6,685 nucleotides of DNA from the NCBI GenBank assembly GCA_026983895.1, contig JALSTF010000246.1, positions 1 through 6,685 on the forward strand, written 5' to 3'. The position numbers were made by a program, and so were the translations under genes. The DNA comes from Sulfurovum sp. Lineage in GTDB: Bacteria > Campylobacterota > Campylobacteria > Campylobacterales > Sulfurovaceae. Of the stretch, positions 1-6,149 are shown piece by piece; position 1 is the first letter of the stretch, and each line of letters opens with the position of its first letter. The notes under the pieces were generated by a model that had not been told where the DNA came from, did no database searches, and worked only from the letters and a program-made list of their open reading frames with translations.

Positions 1-2
1 CA

Positions 3-392
3 CAGGGGCGTTTTGAAGAGGAGAATGTCATGCTTCATGCAGCGGATATCAACCATCTGGACAGGCTGAACCTGGGGAAGTTCGACTTGCTCATCTCCAT
101 CGGCACGCTGCAAAGCCCCGGCATCGACTACAAACCCTTTCTGATGCATCTGGTGCAGCACTATCTCTCAGACGATGCCGCGCTCATCCTCGGTTTCCCG
201 AACTCACGATGGATCGGCGGGGAGATGGTCTACGGTGCCAAAGCCCCCAACTATGCCATGAACGAAATGAGCCTGGTGCTCAATGATATTATCTTTGCAA
301 AGAAGTATCTTCAACAAAAGAGATTCCGGGTAACCGTTACCGGAAAGCAATATCTGTTCCTGACGGCCACCAAGATCATTAGAAAAAAATAA
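3..392 (+). CDS. C-terminal part of a class I SAM-dependent methyltransferase (5' end outside window)
   Basis: The frame is open from the first complete codon at base 3, through an internal ATG at base 30, to TAA at 390-392. Residues before that ATG (QGRFEEENV) read as ordinary protein, so the gene almost certainly starts upstream of the window. The segment FDLLISIGTLQSPG resembles the strand-4 region of Rossmann-fold methyltransferases, where an acidic/hydrophobic strand is followed by a small loop. The later stretch DDAALILGFPNSRW fits strand 5 and the following loop. The glycine-rich SAM motif I would lie in the missing N-terminal half. The substrate cannot be told from this fragment. No hairpin terminator is visible after the stop, and the next gene begins 84 nt later behind its own promoter-like box. 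I am fairly sure of the fold and have no evidence for a specific substrate. Confidence 0.6.
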   Translation, partial: QGRFEEENVMLHAADINHLDRLNLGKFDLLISIGTLQSPGIDYKPFLMHLVQHYLSDDAALILGFPNSRWIGGEMVYGAKAPNYAMNEMSLVLNDIIFAKKYLQQKRFRVTVTGKQYLFLTATKIIRKK

Positions 393-439
393 TAAATCAA
401 TTTTATGATCTTAGTAAATATTATTTTATAAAAAAATAC

Positions 440-445
440 TATAAT
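440..445 (+). promoter_or_regulatory. -10 box (TATAAT) of the binding-protein/diguanylate cyclase operon
   Basis: A perfect TATAAT lies in a very AT-rich 84-bp gap, 31 bp before the ATG at 477. Transcription would start near 452, giving a leader of about 25 nt that carries the ribosome site. There is no recognisable TTGACA at the usual distance. Sigma-70 promoters of Campylobacterota often lack a conserved -35, so the missing box does not count strongly against it. Confidence 0.5.
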
Positions 446-463
446 GTGAATATGAGACAATCC

Positions 464-471
464 AAAGGAGG
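464..471 (+). promoter_or_regulatory. Strong ribosome binding site (AAAGGAGG)
   Basis: AAAGGAGG ends 5 nt before the ATG at 477, a near-perfect complement to the 16S 3' end. It fixes the start of the solute-binding protein and implies strong translation of the first gene. The overlapping second gene has no such site. Confidence 0.75.
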
Positions 472-476
472 TCTCC

Positions 477-1742
477 ATGTACACAGATGAGCACAGAAGA
501 ATATTTCTTAAAACCACCACACAGTGTGCTATGGCTGCAATAGGCTTTCCCAACATTATACGGGCTTCCGACAGAAAACCCGCACTGAGAGTACTGGGAA
601 CCCATGTCACACTACAGGAGACGATCCGTAAAAAAGCCCAGGAAGATCTTGGGATCAACATTGAATTCCATCCGGGTGGCAGTGCAGAAGTATTGCTCAA
701 GGCTTCTACTGAGCCAGACTCTTTCGACATTTATGAGCAGTGGTCCAACAGTATCAAGATCCTTTGGAATGCCGGCACCATTCAGCCTCTGGAAACTTCC
801 CGTCTGACCTATTGGAATGAGATCAACGATCTGACCAAAACAGGGCGCATCTCACCTCACGCAAAGATCGGTGCCGGTGATGCGCCGCATAAAATGCTCT
901 ATGTGCAGGAAGAGGGTACGCTGGGCTCACATCAAACAGACAGGGTCAGCTTCATGCCCTATGTCCACAATGCAGACTCTTTCGGCTACAACAGCCGCAT
1001 CATCCCCAGAGGAGAACCCTACCGCACCGAAAGCTGGGCCTGGCTTTTGGATGAAAGGTACCGGGGAAAGGTCGGGATCGTCAATGCCCCGACCATCGGT
1101 ATTTTTGACCTGGCGCTTGCCGTACAGGCCAAAGGGCTCATGCGATTTAACAATATCGGCAATATGAGCCGAAAAGAGATCGACACACTTTTCAAGATCG
1201 TCATCGACTATAAACGACAGGGACATTTTCGGGGAGTCTGGTCTTCGGTACCGCATTCGGTCGCACTGATGCAGCGGGGCGATGTGGACATAGAGAGTAT
1301 GTTCTCTCCGGGAGTATCCTCACTCAACGGAAAAGGGATCCCCTGCATTTATGCCGCGCCAAAAGAAGGGTACCGGGCGTGGCACGGTGTCATGTGCCTT
1401 TCCAGGAACAGCCGCGGCAAGCGCAAAGAGGCAGCCTATGCTTTCATGAACTGGTGGCTTTCAGGATGGGCGGGTGCTTTCATCGCACGGCAGGGATACT
1501 ACATTGCCAACCCGGGGCGGGCTAAACTGCATATGTCTCAGAATGAATGGGACTACTGGTACATGGGGAGACCCGCTGCAGAAGATCTTCCGGGTACCGA
1601 CGGCAGGATCTCCGTTAAAAAAGGTATGCTTAGGCGAGGTGGTTCCTATGTCAAACGTTTTGAGAATATTGCCGTATGGAACAGTGTCATGGACAACTAT
1701 GAATACACACTGGTAAAATGGAATGAATTCGTTCTGGCATAG
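477..1742 (+). CDS. Tat-exported PotD-like extracellular solute-binding protein, probably the periplasmic ligand receptor for the adjacent diguanylate cyclase
   Basis: This 421-residue protein starts with a twin-arginine signal: HRRIFLK at residues 6-12, then a modest hydrophobic stretch to about residue 28 (GFPNII) and a likely cleavage near residues 30-31. The mature part resembles family 1 solute-binding proteins of the spermidine/putrescine (PotD/PotF) type. Examples are FDIYEQW at 83-89, WAWLLDERYRGKVGI at 187-201, and ALMQRGDVDIESMF at 263-276, where the hinge/second-lobe repeat of a ligand channel is expected. A tail from about 348 to 421 is rich in aromatic and basic residues. Cys17 has no lipobox around it, so the product is probably a soluble periplasmic protein. 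The stop lies 20 nt inside the next gene. No permease or ATPase gene is nearby, which points to sensing rather than uptake. The ligand (a polyamine or other small amine) is inferred only from family resemblance. Confidence 0.8.
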   Translation: MYTDEHRRIFLKTTTQCAMAAIGFPNIIRASDRKPALRVLGTHVTLQETIRKKAQEDLGINIEFHPGGSAEVLLKASTEPDSFDIYEQWSNSIKILWNAGTIQPLETSRLTYWNEINDLTKTGRISPHAKIGAGDAPHKMLYVQEEGTLGSHQTDRVSFMPYVHNADSFGYNSRIIPRGEPYRTESWAWLLDERYRGKVGIVNAPTIGIFDLALAVQAKGLMRFNNIGNMSRKEIDTLFKIVIDYKRQGHFRGVWSSVPHSVALMQRGDVDIESMFSPGVSSLNGKGIPCIYAAPKEGYRAWHGVMCLSRNSRGKRKEAAYAFMNWWLSGWAGAFIARQGYYIANPGRAKLHMSQNEWDYWYMGRPAAEDLPGTDGRISVKKGMLRRGGSYVKRFENIAVWNSVMDNYEYTLVKWNEFVLA

Positions 1743-3420
1743 CGACCGGCTGCTCGGAAAGGCGATCAAGACACTGACTCTGACACAGCGTATAGCATCA
1801 GGCTATGTCGTGACCATTATCTTTTTTCTTGCGATCGCTCTATTGACCTACCTTATCAACACCAATACCGTTTCCATGCTCACCCGCTTCTCCCAATACA
1901 GCAACAAAGCGCTTGATGCATCTTCTTTTTCCGCAGATATCAATCGGTTGAAGCAGGCATCGGACCGTTATATCCATGAGGGATTCGGCAGTGCGGCACA
2001 GGAGGTTCAGCGCATCTATGATAGCTTGCTTGGAAAATTGGCGCTCGAAGAAAATAAACAGGATGCTCTTACCTATGGAACGGTACTGGTGATACGTGAA
2101 CATCTCAACCATTACATAGATGCGTTCAGAAAAGCCCAGGAGCAGAAGAAGCTGCAGAACAGTCTCATCCATACCGAAATACCGCGCATTGTTTCCCGTA
2201 TTGAAAAAGAGATCAACAGACAAAACAGCGACGGGGAAAGCATACATCCGTCCCCTCTGGAAATTCGTGACCTACTGCTCACAATAGAGAACAATATGCA
2301 TCGGTATTTCAACACATATGATGCAGACTACCTCAAGAATATTCAAACACGTTTCAGTCAGATGCATACGCTTTCCCCCCGCGGACAGAAGAGTGCACTT
2401 TCCAAAGAACTCAATACTTTTGAACATACGGTCAGTGCTGTCTTGCAGCGTACACGGGGCTATCTTTATCTGACCAATGTCGTCATGTCCGCCGAAGCAT
2501 ACGAAATGCTGTACCAGTCCGAGCATATTGCATCCGTCCTCAAGACCCGGATGATGCAGACAGAAAAGCATATCGTCTCAAACATCGAATGGCACAAATT
2601 TTCCATTACCGTTTCTGCTGTTCTCTTCCTTTTGCTGCTTCTTGCCATTGCCTACATCATGGGGGCAAGTATCACCCGGCCCATCAAAATCCTGACGCAG
2701 ACATTCAAAGAGATGGCCCGGGGTTCCCAAAAAGAGGTCGATATCGTTTATGCTCAGCATGACGAGATCTCCGAACTTATCGATGCCGCCAGGAGTTTCC
2801 GGTTTAAAAATATCGAGAATGAATCGCTTTTGGCACAATATAAAACACTCAATGAAACGCTTGAAGAACAGGTAGAACAAAGGACGGAAGAACTCAAAGA
2901 GAAGAACCGTACATTAAATGAACTGGCTATTACAGATAATCTCACTTCACTCTACAACAGGAATAAACTCAACGAAGTGATCGAAAGCGAGATCGCACGC
3001 GGCAACCGGTATGAACATCATTTTTCTATTATTTTGCTGGATATCGATCATTTTAAACAGGTCAACGACACTCATGGACACCAAACAGGTGATGCCGTCC
3101 TCCGTCAGATTTCACGTCTGCTAAAGGAAACATGCCGAAAATGCGATACGGTAGGCAGATGGGGAGGAGAAGAGTTCATGATACTGTGTGTAAATACAGG
3201 CAAGACCGAAGCGGCAGCGTTAGCTGAGAAATTAAGAAAGACTATCGAAGAATTCCGCTTTGAGAAGATAGGAAACATGACATCAAGTTTCGGTGTTTCC
3301 GCTACCTATAAGAATATTACCAAGGAAGATCTCATCTCAGAAGCGGACAGGGCACTGTATAAAGCAAAAAGCAGCGGACGCAACAAGGTAGGCATTTACG
3401 ACCAAATAATCTCCCGTTAA
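1723..3420 (+). CDS. Membrane-bound diguanylate cyclase with periplasmic helical sensor, HAMP and GGEEF domains
   Basis: This 565-residue protein would make c-di-GMP from two GTP at the inner membrane. The order is: short cytoplasmic N-terminus; TM1 about 23-46; periplasmic region about 47-292, which looks all-helical and charged; TM2 about 293-315; HAMP about 313-368 (ITRPIKIL with P320, DEISEL at 347-352); coiled coil about 370-402; GGDEF domain 403-560. DNLTSLYNR is at 405-413, the metal-binding strand LLDIDHF at 438-444, and the active-site loop GGEEF at 481-485. An inhibitory I-site RxxD (R472, D475) lies five residues before it, so product inhibition is likely. There is no EAL or HD-GYP domain. 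The ATG at 1723 lies inside the binding-protein gene without a clear Shine-Dalgarno, suggesting translational coupling. The next in-frame Met is residue 52, after TM1, so the upstream start is preferred. The long helical sensor recalls TorS and suits docking by a binding protein. Confidence 0.88.
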   Translation: MNSFWHSDRLLGKAIKTLTLTQRIASGYVVTIIFFLAIALLTYLINTNTVSMLTRFSQYSNKALDASSFSADINRLKQASDRYIHEGFGSAAQEVQRIYDSLLGKLALEENKQDALTYGTVLVIREHLNHYIDAFRKAQEQKKLQNSLIHTEIPRIVSRIEKEINRQNSDGESIHPSPLEIRDLLLTIENNMHRYFNTYDADYLKNIQTRFSQMHTLSPRGQKSALSKELNTFEHTVSAVLQRTRGYLYLTNVVMSAEAYEMLYQSEHIASVLKTRMMQTEKHIVSNIEWHKFSITVSAVLFLLLLLAIAYIMGASITRPIKILTQTFKEMARGSQKEVDIVYAQHDEISELIDAARSFRFKNIENESLLAQYKTLNETLEEQVEQRTEELKEKNRTLNELAITDNLTSLYNRNKLNEVIESEIARGNRYEHHFSIILLDIDHFKQVNDTHGHQTGDAVLRQISRLLKETCRKCDTVGRWGGEEFMILCVNTGKTEAAALAEKLRKTIEEFRFEKIGNMTSSFGVSATYKNITKEDLISEADRALYKAKSSGRNKVGIYDQIISR

Positions 3421-3431
3421 TGAAACTTCTC

Positions 3432-3437
3432 TATAAT
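3432..3437 (+). promoter_or_regulatory. Possible -10 box (TATAAT) before the cytochrome gene
   Basis: A perfect TATAAT sits 12 bp after the cyclase stop and directly abuts the left arm of the inverted repeat at 3438-3484. Transcription would begin inside that arm, about 75 nt before the ATG at 3520. No -35 is recognisable. The box may instead be part of the repeat's flank or a chance match in AT-rich DNA. Confidence 0.3.
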
Positions 3438-3484
3438 GGGCACCTCTAAAAATAGGTGAGCATTACCTATTATTAGAAGTGCCC
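3438..3484. repeat. 47-bp imperfect inverted repeat (20-bp arms, 7-nt loop)
   Basis: The left arm at 3438-3457 begins GGGCAC and ends ATAGGT. The right arm at 3465-3484 begins ACCTAT and ends GTGCCC. Eighteen of 20 positions pair, with two internal mismatches and a GAGCATT loop. No T-run follows the right arm on the + strand (TAACACAATCC), so it is not a canonical intrinsic terminator, although it lies right after the cyclase gene. It could be a hairpin stabilising or attenuating mRNA, or two near-fused ends of a deleted insertion element or miniature element. GGGCAC-type termini occur in some IS families, but I cannot assign one. Confidence 0.75.
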
Positions 3485-3519
3485 TAACACAATCCATTAA
3501 AAAAACGCAAGGAATACCT

Positions 3520-4083
3520 ATGAAAATACATAATATTTTACTCTCAACACTTTTACTGAGCTCTTTTGCCGTCTCTGCCGATGAAATGCCGGTCAAACAG
3601 GAAGGTATCAAATATATCAAAATGCTGGGCGGTGCGCTCAAAAGCCAGCTGAAAACGAAAATGAAAGAAGACAAGACAGGCCTGACGGCACTGGCGTTCT
3701 GTACGAGCAGTGCCGACAAGATCACCAAAGAGGTCAATACCAAACTGCCCAAGTATGCCATAGTGAGAAGAACTGCGTTAAGGGTACGCAACGACTCGGT
3801 CAACAAGCCCGATGCGACCGATGAGAAGGTCATGAAAGCATACGAAGCGGCGATCGCGGCAAAGACATTCAGCCCGAAAGATATCAAAGTAGTGGAAGAG
3901 GGCGATGTGACACGTGTCTACAAACCGCTTGTGACCAAAGCGGTCTGCCTCAAGTGCCACGGCAGCGACCTCTCACCCAAGATCAAAGAAGCATTGGACA
4001 GTGCCTATCCGCATGACCATGCGGTGAACTTCAAAGAAGGCGATCTACGCGGTGTCATCGTTGCAGAGATCAAGAAGCACTAA
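3520..4083 (+). CDS. Secreted single-haem c-type protein of the DUF3365 (Tll0287-like) family
   Basis: This 187-residue protein has a Sec signal peptide (MKIHNILLSTLLLSSFAVSA, cleavage about 20/21) and one c-type haem site, CLKCH at 143-147. The segment around 59-105 (AFCTSSADKITKEVN, then VRRTALRVRNDSVNKPDATDEKVM) is the conserved core of DUF3365 proteins, which have a PAS-like fold. In Tll0287, as I recall, the haem is held by His and a Cys rather than His/His or His/Met. Cys61 here is the candidate for that second ligand, with His147 as the first. The product should act in the periplasm as a low-potential redox or sensor protein; its partner is unknown. AAGGA at 3509-3513 lies 6 nt before the ATG. 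The gene is transcribed alone after the inverted repeat, and its last 14 bp overlap the convergent gene. Confidence 0.85.
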   Translation: MKIHNILLSTLLLSSFAVSADEMPVKQEGIKYIKMLGGALKSQLKTKMKEDKTGLTALAFCTSSADKITKEVNTKLPKYAIVRRTALRVRNDSVNKPDATDEKVMKAYEAAIAAKTFSPKDIKVVEEGDVTRVYKPLVTKAVCLKCHGSDLSPKIKEALDSAYPHDHAVNFKEGDLRGVIVAEIKKH

Positions 4084-4675
4084 GTATTTTTTTCAGCTGT
4101 CTGTCATGCAGGCGGCTAAGAAGCAGCAGGGCGGTAATGCCGCCGATAAGCGCGAACATCATATCTGACTGTGTATCCCAGACGTAGCCCTGCGTTCCCA
4201 GAAAGGCTTCTGCATCATCGCCCGTTGCGGCGGCCACCCACCACTCTATCAGCTCATAAAATGCAGAGAAAGCAAGTACGATACTTACTATGATGTAGTT
4301 CAGCCATGCCCTCGAAGCTGTGATAATCCGTTTTCTCAGCAGGATCTCCCTGGCAAGTATGGCCGGTTCGAAACCCTGGAAAAAATGTCCCAGTTTGTCA
4401 AAATTGTTCCTGCTCTGATGCAAAGCTTCTTTGATCCAGTCAAAAAGCGGCACTTCCGCATAAGTATAATGCCCGCCGATCATAAGAATGATCATATGGA
4501 TCAATATGAGTGTATAGAGCAGGGGCGTGAGGGGAAAACTCTTGTATGTCGCGGCAAGAAGCACAAAACCTATCAATGCCGGTACCACTTCCAGAAACCA
4601 TGTAAATTGATCTTTGGGATCGATCGCAGACCATAACAGTACGGCAAAAAAGATGCCAAGCCACAGGTATCGCAT
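4070..4675 (-). CDS. DUF2238 (YjdF-like) inner membrane protein
   Basis: This 201-residue polytopic protein has hydrophobic segments at about 3-17, 28-42, 50-67, 124-146 and 172-187. The family's conserved polar motifs are visible: GGHYTYAEVPLFDW at 67-80, RNNFDKLGHFFQGFEPA at 89-105, FYELIEWW at 139-146, and GTQGYVWDTQSDM at 160-172. Their many His, Asp and Glu residues at membrane edges suggest a metal-binding or catalytic site, but no biochemical role is established for the family that I know of. The ATG follows the TAG of the upstream methyltransferase with no spacing, so translation is probably coupled. The 3' end runs 14 bp into the convergent haem protein gene, and the stop TGA is encoded within it. 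The family call is firm and the function unknown. Confidence 0.82.
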   Translation of the reverse strand: MRYLWLGIFFAVLLWSAIDPKDQFTWFLEVVPALIGFVLLAATYKSFPLTPLLYTLILIHMIILMIGGHYTYAEVPLFDWIKEALHQSRNNFDKLGHFFQGFEPAILAREILLRKRIITASRAWLNYIIVSIVLAFSAFYELIEWWVAAATGDDAEAFLGTQGYVWDTQSDMMFALIGGITALLLLSRLHDRQLKKILSAS

Positions 4676-5287
4676 CTATTTTTTCTCTGCCGTCATTAAA
4701 AAGACCGTAAAGTCGCGGTGCGGTTTCTTGATGGTCGATGCCGTATCGAACCTTACATTTTCAAATCCTGCTTCCTCTGCGATCACTTGCAGGGCTTCCC
4801 TGTCAAAACCGTGATGGTGTACACCCGTATCATCTGAATGGAAAGTACCGTCTTCCGTATCAAGGTCGGCAATAGCTATAAATCCTCCTGGACGGGTCAT
4901 TTCATAGAATTTTTTGAACAGGTCAAGTGTATCTTTAAGATGATGGATTGTCATAGAAGAGATGATCCCGTCAAACTGCCGATCGAGTGAGGAGAGGCTT
5001 AGATCTCTTTCGATCACTTCTGTTTCGCATTTGAATGCATCGCATTTGCTGTGAAATTCCCTAAGCATAGAAGGGGAATTATCTACAGCCACGATTTTTT
5101 TGACAAATGGAGCAACAAAAAAGCTGAGCAATCCTGTTCCTGCACCAAAATCCATGAGTTCCATTTCTATGCCAAGTTTTATATTTTTTACTATTAATTC
5201 AGCGATGCCTTGCGCATTTTTAACGCGTTTTGAGTTCATATCCCAAGATTTTGACTTGTGGGCAAAATGATCTGTTTTGTTTTCCAT
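4676..5287 (-). CDS. Class I SAM-dependent methyltransferase (UbiE/Methyltransf_11 type)
   Basis: This 203-residue soluble protein has a complete Rossmann methyltransferase core. Motif I is LMDFGAGTGLL (44-54), the acidic end of strand 2 is VAVDNS (67-71, D69 for the SAM ribose), the strand 4 region is DGIISSMTIHHL (106-117), and the post-strand segment is RPGGFIAIADLD (132-143). A histidine-rich HHHG at 157-160 lies in the C-terminal substrate region. The N-terminus (DHFAHKSKSWD, 6-16) resembles small methyltransferases acting on small molecules. AAGGAA at 5296-5301 lies 8 nt before the ATG and supports the start. It sits 57 nt downstream of tetR and directly abuts the DUF2238 gene, so all three are probably one transcript controlled by the TetR protein. 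The substrate is unknown; a ligand related to the TetR inducer is a natural guess only. Confidence 0.87.
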   Translation of the reverse strand: MENKTDHFAHKSKSWDMNSKRVKNAQGIAELIVKNIKLGIEMELMDFGAGTGLLSFFVAPFVKKIVAVDNSPSMLREFHSKCDAFKCETEVIERDLSLSSLDRQFDGIISSMTIHHLKDTLDLFKKFYEMTRPGGFIAIADLDTEDGTFHSDDTGVHHHGFDREALQVIAEEAGFENVRFDTASTIKKPHRDFTVFLMTAEKK

Positions 5288-5290
5288 GAT

Positions 5291-5308
5291 TAATATTCCT
5301 TAATATTA
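5291..5308. repeat. 7-bp inverted repeat over the methyltransferase ribosome site
   Basis: TAATATT-CCTT-AATATTA is a perfect 7-bp dyad with a 4-nt loop in the AT-rich tetR/methyltransferase gap. The AAGGAA Shine-Dalgarno lies in and beside its loop. A weak AT hairpin there could tune translation, but AT-rich gaps give such dyads by chance. Confidence 0.35.
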
Positions 5309-5344
5309 GATGTATATCTATTTTTAATATTTATTAGTATGTTT

Positions 5345-5998
5345 TTAAAAAAGCGTTTCCTGTTTCTCGATCTTGACCGTATCCCAGAAGTGGTCGACAT
5401 GCTTTTCAAACAGCGAAACGACCGAAGAGGTCGATTTCTTGTCTAATTTTAGCAGAGAAACCTGCATTTGGTAGAAGAACAGCGGAGAAAAGAACTCATT
5501 GGCCAGCAGAAGGGGATCAGAGGACTTTATCGTCTCTTCCTGCATCATCGCAAAAAAGATACCGGAAAGTTTTTTTACATTCTCCTGGTAAAAATATTCG
5601 TTATAGATCTCCCGTATATGCTCGTTCCGGAAGAGTTCCTGCATCAAAAGCTTGAAAAGTGCCTCATTTTGCCCGTCAAAGCTCAAAAGCTTGAAAGTAG
5701 AGGCAATACTCATTAAAAGCGATTTTCCCTGTTTATGAGCTTCCAGACCCCCTTTATGGTCAAATAATGTGACGATGGCAGACGTGGTAAGTTCGCTGAT
5801 AAGGGTTTCCAGTATCTCGTCTTTGTTCTTGAAGTGGTTATAGAGGGCACTCTGCTTGATACCGATCGATCCTGCGATATCTCTTACCGTGGTGGCTTTA
5901 TATCCTTTTGCAGAGAAGAGTTTGAGTGCGTGTTTGAGGATCTTCTCTCTTGTTTTTCCTCCCTTGGACAGGGGAGTATTGACGCTGTGCTCGTTCAT
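5345..5998 (-). CDS. TetR/AcrR-family transcriptional repressor
   Basis: This 217-residue protein has an N-terminal TetR DNA-binding domain at about 17-63. It begins with TREKILKHALKLFSAKGY, followed by the helix-turn-helix TTVRDIAGSIGIKQSALYNHF (residues 36-56) and the usual NKDEIL. The remaining 150 residues form the variable ligand/dimer domain, which is helical with many Phe and Leu and gives no hint of the inducer. The length is normal for the family. AAAGGAG (6004-6010) is 5 nt before the ATG and fixes the start. Its promoter contains a 14-bp palindrome between -35 and -10, and three more copies lie upstream at 42-bp steps. These are the obvious binding sites for this protein, so it probably represses itself and the two downstream genes. 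Residues 1-15 (MNEHSVNTPLSKGGK) look like a disordered tail. Confidence 0.9.
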   Translation of the reverse strand: MNEHSVNTPLSKGGKTREKILKHALKLFSAKGYKATTVRDIAGSIGIKQSALYNHFKNKDEILETLISELTTSAIVTLFDHKGGLEAHKQGKSLLMSIASTFKLLSFDGQNEALFKLLMQELFRNEHIREIYNEYFYQENVKKLSGIFFAMMQEETIKSSDPLLLANEFFSPLFFYQMQVSLLKLDKKSTSSVVSLFEKHVDHFWDTVKIEKQETLF

Positions 5999-6016
5999 TC
6001 AGGCTCCTTTAAATGT

Positions 6017-6045
6017 ATTATAGTGAACAAATGTTCATAAGTCAA
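6017..6045 (-). promoter_or_regulatory. Sigma-70 promoter of the tetR operon
   Basis: Reading the - strand, TTGACT (6045-6040) is followed by a 17-bp spacer and a perfect TATAAT (6022-6017). Transcription should start near 6010, only about 12 nt before the ATG at 5998, so the Shine-Dalgarno sits at the very 5' end of the message. The spacer is almost entirely the palindromic operator at 6024-6037, so a bound repressor would directly block RNA polymerase. Confidence 0.85.
6024..6037. promoter_or_regulatory. TetR-type operator 1 (TGAACA-AA-TGTTCA)
   Basis: Perfect 6-bp arms with a 2-bp centre at 6030.5. It lies inside the 17-bp spacer of the tetR promoter. As the copy nearest the regulator gene it is the likely primary autorepression site. 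Confidence 0.85.
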
Positions 6046-6065
6046 GGGGTCCTTCCCTAAACAAA

Positions 6066-6079
6066 AGAACACTTGTTCA
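6066..6079. promoter_or_regulatory. TetR-type operator 2 (AGAACA-CT-TGTTCA)
   Basis: The arms match over GAACA/TGTTC, with centre at 6072.5, exactly 42 bp from operator 1. It is the exact reverse complement of operator 3. It lies upstream of the tetR -35, so it should act through cooperativity rather than direct occlusion. Confidence 0.8.
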
Positions 6080-6107
6080 TATTTAATTCAGAGCAATTCT
6101 TTTTAAG

Positions 6108-6121
6108 TGAACAAGTGTTCT
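6108..6121. promoter_or_regulatory. TetR-type operator 3 (TGAACA-AG-TGTTCT)
   Basis: Centre at 6114.5, again 42 bp from its neighbour. It is identical to operator 2 on the other strand. Its left arm could serve as a -35 (TGAACA) for a rightward promoter with TATACA at 6131-6136. Confidence 0.8.
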
Positions 6122-6136
6122 TCTTTTAAATATACA
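6108..6136 (+). promoter_or_regulatory. Possible rightward promoter overlapping operator 3
   Basis: TGAACA (6108-6113), a 17-bp spacer and TATACA (6131-6136) give a passable sigma-70 pair on the + strand. If real, it would be repressed from operators 3 and 4 and would transcribe into the gene-poor stretch towards the lipoprotein at 6637. Both boxes deviate from consensus and the -35 is simply the operator arm, so this is tentative. Confidence 0.25.
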
Positions 6137-6149
6137 GGGAATATATAAA

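Noticed and set aside
525..527. Cys17 of the binding protein as a lipoprotein attachment site
   Set aside because: The preceding residues TTQ do not form a lipobox, and the Tat hydrophobic region continues past it.
927..1256. 109-residue frame antisense to the binding-protein gene
   Set aside because: It is a shadow of a well-supported gene on the other strand, with no family features or ribosome site.
3438..3484. Rho-independent terminator for the diguanylate cyclase gene
   Set aside because: The stem is long and AT-rich inside, and no T-run follows on the + strand. I list it as an inverted repeat instead.
3417..3887. 156-residue hydrophobic frame antisense to the haem protein gene
   Set aside because: Its composition is the mirror of the real gene's codons, and the + strand frame has a signal peptide and CxxCH motif. 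The frame would also run through the inverted repeat.
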